Shown: piece by piece, positions 6,712-10,249 of the stretch
Layout: every line of letters starts with the position of its first letter
Position numbering within the stretch: position 1 is the stretch's first letter
Origin: an uncultured Cloacibacillus sp.
Lineage (GTDB): Bacteria > Synergistota > Synergistia > Synergistales > Synergistaceae
Reading direction: 5' to 3'
Length of the DNA stretch: 10,249 nucleotides
Assembly (NCBI GenBank): GCA_900544635.1
Contig: UQVV01000048.1
Location: 1 to 10,249 of the forward strand
Notes under the pieces: generated by a model
Seen by the model: only the letters and a program-made list of their open reading frames with translations
Database searches by the model: none
What the model was told of the DNA's origin: nothing
Made by a program: the position numbers and the translations under genes

Positions 6712-8052
6712 ATGACCGACAAACCAAGAGTAAGATTCGCGCCGAGCCCCACGGGATCGCTGCACATCGGCGGCGCTCACACGGCGCTTTTCAACTGGCT
6801 GTACGCGCGCAGGAACGGAGGCTCGTTCATACTCCGCATAGAAGATACGGACATGGAGCGCTCGACGAAGGAATACGAGCAGAGCATCCTCGACGGCATG
6901 CGCTGGATGGGGCTCGACTGGGACGAAGGCCCCGACAAGGGCGGCGACTTCGGCCCCTACCGCCAGTCGGAGCGTATGCACCTCTATAAGAAATATATGC
7001 AGCAGCTTCTCGACGAGGGCAAGGCCTACGAGAAGGACGGCGCGGTATTCTTCAAGGTCGTCCCGGGTAAAGAGCTGAAGTTCCGCGACGAAGTCTACGG
7101 CAACCTCGACTTCAAGAGCGAGAACGCCTCCGTCAACCAGGACGGCACGATAAAGGACATCGTCATAATGAAGCGCGACGGCATGCCCACCTACAACTAC
7201 GCCGTCGTCATCGACGACTACACGATGGGCATCAACATGGTCATCCGCGGCGAGGACCACATCATCAACACGCCGAAGCAGCTCCTCATCTACGACGCGC
7301 TCGGCTTCGAAGCGCCGGGCTTCGCGCACCTTCCGATGATTCTCGGCAAGGACAAGAAAAAACTCTCGAAGCGCCAGGGCGCGACGAGCGTCTTTGAATA
7401 CAACGACATGGGCTACCTGCCCGACGGCGTCTTCAACTTCCTCGCGCTCCTCGGCTGGTCGCCGAAGAACGGCCAGGAGATATTCTCGCGCGAAGAGGCC
7501 GTCGAGATGTTCGACATCTCCGCCGTCACGCGCAAGGCCGCCGTCCTCGACATGGACAAGCTCAACCACATCAACCAGGAGCAGATGAAGATAATGGACC
7601 CGATGAAGCTGCTCGCCGTCATCCGTCCCTTCTGGGTCGAGATGGGTTTCGACCTCTCGGGCCTCAGCGACGAGTACCTAGCCTCATCGCTCCACACGAT
7701 GGGCGGACGCGGGCAGACGACGAAGCAGCTCGCCGAATACAGCGACTACTTCGTCACCTTCGACGTTGTCAAAGAACGCTATGACGCATCGGAGATAAAG
7801 GACGAGACGCGCGCCGTCGTCAAGAAATTCTACAACGCGCTGCTCACAGACTGCGCCGAGTGGAAGGCGGACAAGATGGAAGAATTCACGAAAGAGTGGA
7901 TAGCCGCCAACGACAGCTCGATGAAGGTCGTCTGCATGCCTCTGCGCTGGGCGCTCACGGGCCGCAAGGTCAGCCCCGGCGTCTTCGAGGTCGCGGAGCA
8001 GCTCGGACGCGGCGAGTGCCGCCGCAGGCTCGAATACTACAATTTAGTCTAG
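6712..8052 (+). CDS. gltX: Glutamyl-tRNA synthetase, short form lacking the usual zinc/stem-contact insertion
   Basis: This class I synthetase charges tRNA-Glu with glutamate (and tRNA-Gln too, if the non-discriminating type). The predicted protein is 446 aa against the usual 465-490. The HIGH-type motif is HIGG (18-21) within FAPSPTGSLHIGGAHTALFN, and the KMSKS-type motif is KLSKR (217-221). DEGPDKGGDFGPYRQSER (71-88), RGEDHI and the helical C-terminal anticodon-binding half are normal. Between GKAY (103-106) and the next core strand VFFKV (112-116) there are only about five residues. In typical GluRS about 45 residues with a CxC...C-type or related stem-contact subdomain lie there. The ATG at 6712 has GGAGG 8 nt upstream; the frame is open 44 codons further upstream, but that part shows no family similarity. 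It is followed after 31 bp by an NSS transporter gene. Confidence 0.95.
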   Translation: MTDKPRVRFAPSPTGSLHIGGAHTALFNWLYARRNGGSFILRIEDTDMERSTKEYEQSILDGMRWMGLDWDEGPDKGGDFGPYRQSERMHLYKKYMQQLLDEGKAYEKDGAVFFKVVPGKELKFRDEVYGNLDFKSENASVNQDGTIKDIVIMKRDGMPTYNYAVVIDDYTMGINMVIRGEDHIINTPKQLLIYDALGFEAPGFAHLPMILGKDKKKLSKRQGATSVFEYNDMGYLPDGVFNFLALLGWSPKNGQEIFSREEAVEMFDISAVTRKAAVLDMDKLNHINQEQMKIMDPMKLLAVIRPFWVEMGFDLSGLSDEYLASSLHTMGGRGQTTKQLAEYSDYFVTFDVVKERYDASEIKDETRAVVKKFYNALLTDCAEWKADKMEEFTKEWIAANDSSMKVVCMPLRWALTGRKVSPGVFEVAEQLGRGECRRRLEYYNLV

Positions 8053-8083
8053 CGGACGCCGCGAAAGGAGCCGGCATAAAGCC

Positions 8084-9421
8084 ATGACGGACAAGACAAC
8101 GCGCGAATCATTCGGAAGCCGCATCGGCTTCGTCATCGCCGCGGCCGGCTCCGCAGTCGGCCTCGGCAACCTCTGGAAATTCCCCTACCTCGCGGGGATG
8201 AACGGCGGCGCGGCCTTCCTCTTCATCTACATCGTCATCATCCTCTGCATAGGCGTGACGGCGATGATGTGCGAAGTCGTCGTAGGACGCATGGGCGGCC
8301 TCAACGCCGCGGACTCCTTCGAAAAGCTCGGAGGCAGACGCTGGAAGCCCGTCGGCTGGTCCGGCATCGCCTGCGCCTTCATCATCCTCTCGTACTACGC
8401 GGTCATAGGCGGCTGGATAATCCGCTACATGATCCACTCCTTCACTGGGCTCATAGAGCTCGCAGCACAGGGCAAGAGCGCCGAGGTCTTCAGCGTATTC
8501 GTCTCAAACAGCGGCGAGGTCGTATTCTATCAGGCGCTCTTCATGGTCATCACCGCGGCGCTCGTCCTGCTCGGAGTTAAAAACGGAATAGAGAAAAGCT
8601 GCAAGATAATGATGCCGATGCTCTTCATCGCGATGCTCGTCCTCATCGTCCGCGCGGTCACTCTGCCGGGCGCGATGAAGGGAATCGAGTTCTACCTCTA
8701 TCCGGACTTCTCCAAAGTGACGGCGCAGACCGTGCTCGCCGCGCTCGGACAGGGCTTCTTCTCGCTCTCGCTCGGCGCAGGCGCGATACTCATCTACGGC
8801 AGCTACCTGCCGAAGACCGCGAACATCATCAAATCAGTGCGGCAGATATGCCTAATCGACACATCCGTGGCCTTCCTCGCGGGGCTCATGGTCTTCCCCG
8901 CCGTCTTCGCCTTCAACGCGCCGCCGGAAGCAGGCCCCGGCCTCACCTTCATCACGCTGCCCGGGCTCTTCGCTCAGATGCCCGGCGGAATGATATTCTC
9001 CGCGATATTCTTCCTGCTCTTCTTCCTCGCGGCGCTCACCTCGTCGATATCGCTGCTCGAAGCGCCGACCGGATACCTCATCGACCACGGCGTCAAACGC
9101 ACGCACGCGACGCTCATCATGGCCCTGCTGATATTCCTAGTCGGCCTGCCCTCCGCCATATCGCTCGCGGGCGGCCTGAAAATCGGCAGCCGCGACTTCA
9201 TCGACGCCGCCGGATACCTCACCGACAGCATCATGATGCCGCTCGCCTCGATGCTCTGCTGCATCTTCGCGGGCTGGAGCCTCAAGGACGAGAAGCTGAA
9301 AGCCGAGCTCACCAACAACGGCACGATAAACTTCCCCACCTACGGCCTCTGGAAAATCATGATGAAGGTCATAGCCCCCGCCGCAATACTCTGCATCTTC
9401 GCGACCGGGCTGAAATGGTAG
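8084..9421 (+). CDS. Sodium-dependent amino-acid transporter, SNF/NSS (LeuT-fold) family
   Basis: Neurotransmitter:sodium symporter family members use the sodium gradient to import amino acids or related compounds across the inner membrane. The 445-aa protein has about 11 predicted membrane helices (near 12-36, 41-66, 90-118, 147-166, 172-190, 214-244, 253-278, 300-327, 340-360, 374-397 and 421-441), as in bacterial 11-helix members. TM1 carries the unwound, sodium-binding signature AGSAVGLGNLWKFPYLAG (21-38). TM6 has FFSLSLGAGA (225-234). TM8 has ALTSSISLLE (317-326), whose T/S residues match the Na2 site in LeuT. The substrate cannot be told from the sequence; aromatic, branched or other neutral amino acids are all possible. 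A GGAG at 8067-8070 lies 13 nt before the ATG, slightly far. The short gap from gltX suggests a shared transcript. A hairpin terminator follows. Confidence 0.93.
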   Translation: MTDKTTRESFGSRIGFVIAAAGSAVGLGNLWKFPYLAGMNGGAAFLFIYIVIILCIGVTAMMCEVVVGRMGGLNAADSFEKLGGRRWKPVGWSGIACAFIILSYYAVIGGWIIRYMIHSFTGLIELAAQGKSAEVFSVFVSNSGEVVFYQALFMVITAALVLLGVKNGIEKSCKIMMPMLFIAMLVLIVRAVTLPGAMKGIEFYLYPDFSKVTAQTVLAALGQGFFSLSLGAGAILIYGSYLPKTANIIKSVRQICLIDTSVAFLAGLMVFPAVFAFNAPPEAGPGLTFITLPGLFAQMPGGMIFSAIFFLLFFLAALTSSISLLEAPTGYLIDHGVKRTHATLIMALLIFLVGLPSAISLAGGLKIGSRDFIDAAGYLTDSIMMPLASMLCCIFAGWSLKDEKLKAELTNNGTINFPTYGLWKIMMKVIAPAAILCIFATGLKW

Positions 9422-9455
9422 AGACGGACGCACGCCGTCAATAAGCAAAAATCTC

Positions 9456-9484
9456 AAAGGCCGGCTGAACCACAGTCGGCCTTT
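9456..9484 (+). terminator. Terminator-like hairpin after the transporter gene
   Basis: The stem AAAGGCCGGCTG (9456-9467) pairs with CAGTCGGCCTTT (9473-9484) over 12 bp with one G-U wobble, around a 5-nt loop. It lies 35 bp after the transporter stop. The 3' side has only UUU then AUCGUUAUC, so the U-tract on the plus strand is weak. On the minus strand the stem is followed by gagaTTTTT, so it may also stop transcription coming from the right. Confidence 0.7.
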
Positions 9485-9542
9485 ATCGTTATCGGCGAAT
9501 AGCCAAATATATGGCGTTGAGTATATAATGAGCACAGGCAAC

Positions 9543-9575
9543 AAAAAAGGGTTCTCGGAAATTCCGAAAACCCTT
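9543..9575 (-). terminator. Rho-independent terminator of the tRNA operon
   Basis: On the minus strand AAGGGTTTTCGG (9564-9575) pairs with CCGAGAACCCTT (9547-9558) over 12 bp with one U-G wobble and a 5-nt loop. The stem ends in, and is followed by, an uninterrupted run of six T (9543-9548). It starts 9 nt after the CCA end of tRNA-Ala. This is a textbook intrinsic terminator for the two-tRNA transcript. Confidence 0.88.
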
Positions 9576-9583
9576 GATATTAC

Positions 9584-9658
9584 TGGTGGAGCTGAGGCGA
9601 TTTGAACGCCCGACCCCTTCCGTGCGAGGGAAGTGCTCTCCCGCTGAGCTACAGCCCC
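9584..9658 (-). tRNA. tRNA-Ala, anticodon CGC
   Basis: The minus strand folds as a full cloverleaf of 75 nt including an encoded CCA. The acceptor stem GGGGCTG/CAGCTCC contains the G3-U70 wobble that is the alanine identity element. The D arm is GCTC-AGCGGGA-GAGC. The anticodon arm is CTTCC-CTCGCAC-GGAAG, with CGC at 9624-9626 reading GCG codons. The T arm is GGGCG-TTCAAAT-CGCCT and the discriminator base is A. It lies 15 nt after tRNA-Gly and just before the terminator, so it is the second gene of a two-gene operon. Confidence 0.97.
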
Positions 9659-9673
9659 ATTGTGCGAGAAAAA

Positions 9674-9749
9674 TGGAGCGGAAAACGGGACTCGAACCCG
9701 CGACCTACGGCTTGGAAGGCCATCGCTCTACCAACTGAGCTATTTCCGC
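9674..9749 (-). tRNA. tRNA-Gly, anticodon TCC
   Basis: The minus strand folds as a 76-nt cloverleaf with an encoded CCA. The acceptor stem GCGGAAA/TTTCCGC is perfectly paired, and the discriminator is T (U73), as usual for bacterial tRNA-Gly. The D arm is GCTC-AGTTGGTA-GAGC. The anticodon arm is ATGGC-CTTCCAA-GCCGT, with TCC at 9714-9716 reading GGA and GGG codons. The T loop is TTCGAGT. It is the first gene of the tRNA-Gly/tRNA-Ala operon, about 8 nt from the predicted transcription start. Confidence 0.97.
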
Positions 9750-9763
9750 TCGCAACGCAGAGT

Positions 9764-9792
9764 ATATTATCACCCATGCGCAGAATCGTCAA
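9764..9792 (-). promoter_or_regulatory. Promoter of the tRNA-Gly/tRNA-Ala operon
   Basis: On the minus strand TTGACG (-35, 9787-9792) and TAATAT (-10, 9764-9769) are separated by exactly 17 nt. The -10 is preceded by TGA, giving an extended -10 (TGnTAATAT). The predicted start is near 9757, which leaves a short 5' leader before the mature end of tRNA-Gly. The layout is typical of a strong stable-RNA promoter. Confidence 0.8.
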
Positions 9793-9896
9793 GCAAAAAT
9801 TTTCGCCGTTTCAAACATTTTTTGCCGGAACCGCCGCGCATACGGTCCGGCGATATTTGCCGGAGTTTTAGGCGCGTCGCCGTCGTCCTCGCAGGC

Positions 9897-10249
9897 CTAT
9901 CCGCCGGCCGCCCTTACGAGACGGTCTTTCAGCGCGCGGCCTATGCCGCGTTCTTCGGGGATTTCGGCGTAGATTGCGGAGACGCCGCTTTTTTCGAGCG
10001 CGCGCATTGCGCGGAAGAGTTCTCGCGCGTATTCGGCGTCGTCGCGGAATTTTATTTTTTTCGCCGGATTTCCGGCGGGCTCTGAGATGCCCATCCACGC
10101 CCAGTTTTCGGCGTCCGCTGGGATTTCGTCCGGCGCGGCGAGTATCAGCGTGACGTTCGGCGCGTAGTGGCGGTAGCGGGTGCCGGGCGAGCGTTTGATT
10201 ATCGTCTGATCCTGCGGCAGGAGCACTTCTTCTCCGAGTTCGGCCTCTA
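9897..10249 (-). CDS. Threonylcarbamoyl-AMP synthase, Sua5-type, C-terminal part only (5' end outside window)
   Basis: Sua5/TsaC enzymes make threonylcarbamoyl-AMP from threonine, bicarbonate and ATP for the t6A37 modification of ANN-decoding tRNAs. Only the last 116 codons are inside the window; the frame is open to the right edge, so the catalytic YrdC-like N-terminal domain lies outside. The visible part begins with the interdomain linker RSPGTRYRHYAP, diagnostic of two-domain Sua5 proteins. It is followed by the small C-terminal Rossmann-like domain, ending with GIGRALKDRLVRAAGG, the usual family terminus. A GTG at 10224-10226 is an internal codon, not a start. The TAG stop is at 9897-9899. 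No good minus-strand terminator is seen before the tRNA promoter about 105 bp downstream, so some read-through into the tRNA operon is possible. Confidence 0.9.
   Translation of the reverse strand, partial: EAELGEEVLLPQDQTIIKRSPGTRYRHYAPNVTLILAAPDEIPADAENWAWMGISEPAGNPAKKIKFRDDAEYARELFRAMRALEKSGVSAIYAEIPEERGIGRALKDRLVRAAGG

Noticed and set aside
6583..7569. Minus-strand frame of 328 codons opposite gltX
   Set aside because: Antisense shadow of gltX rich in Val, Glu, Asp and Arg; no family features.
9524..9529. Perfect TATAAT on the plus strand between the two terminators
   Set aside because: No -35 at suitable distance, no TG extension, and no gene downstream on this strand.
9846..9864. TCCGGC/GCCGGA stem-loop downstream of the Sua5 gene
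   Set aside because: Only 6 bp; its T-run is on the plus strand, where there is no gene to terminate, and on the minus strand it is followed by CCG. Not supported as a terminator of the Sua5 gene.

Overview
This 10.2 kb window is a compact housekeeping stretch of a bacterial chromosome with GC-rich coding sequence (G or C at most third codon positions) and AT-rich intergenic gaps. The suite of flavin-dependent thymidylate synthase, type A L31, YqhQ-like membrane protein, and an SNF-family transporter behind gltX, together with the protein sequences, suggests an anaerobe of the Synergistota (Synergistaceae-like). That placement is an inference from recognition and was not computed. No phage, insertion sequence, CRISPR array or defence cassette is visible.

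Left part, all on the minus strand, read from right to left: polA (DNA polymerase I), rpmE (L31) with its own promoter and a hairpin leader, a terminator-like hairpin, then a tightly packed run thyX - yqhQ (DUF1385) - prfA (RF1) - prmC (RF methyltransferase). thyX/yqhQ share an ATGA overlap, yqhQ/prfA overlap by 17 bp, and prfA/prmC by 46 bp. prmC runs off the left edge after about 280 codons. PrmC methylates the GGQ glutamine of the RF1 made by the gene before it, so these two genes form a functional pair.

Middle: a 163-bp divergent intergenic region separates polA from gltX. gltX (glutamyl-tRNA synthetase, unusually short) and a sodium-coupled SNF/NSS amino-acid transporter follow on the plus strand, 31 bp apart and probably co-transcribed, ending at a hairpin terminator.

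Right part, minus strand: a two-gene tRNA operon, tRNA-Gly(TCC) then tRNA-Ala(CGC), with a clear promoter and a strong terminator, lies downstream of the 3' part of a Sua5-type threonylcarbamoyl-AMP synthase gene that enters from the right edge. The plus-strand transporter transcript and the minus-strand tRNA transcript converge between 9422 and 9583, each with its own hairpin.

No new multi-gene system is evident. The points most worth a second look are molecular: a glutamyl-tRNA synthetase that seems to lack the zinc/stem-contact insertion, a Pol I with a serine after the motif C aspartate and no proofreading acids, a compact rpmE leader with a TTG start, a terminator placed between rpmE and the thyX-yqhQ-prfA-prmC run, and the overlap-derived Cys-rich RF1 tail.
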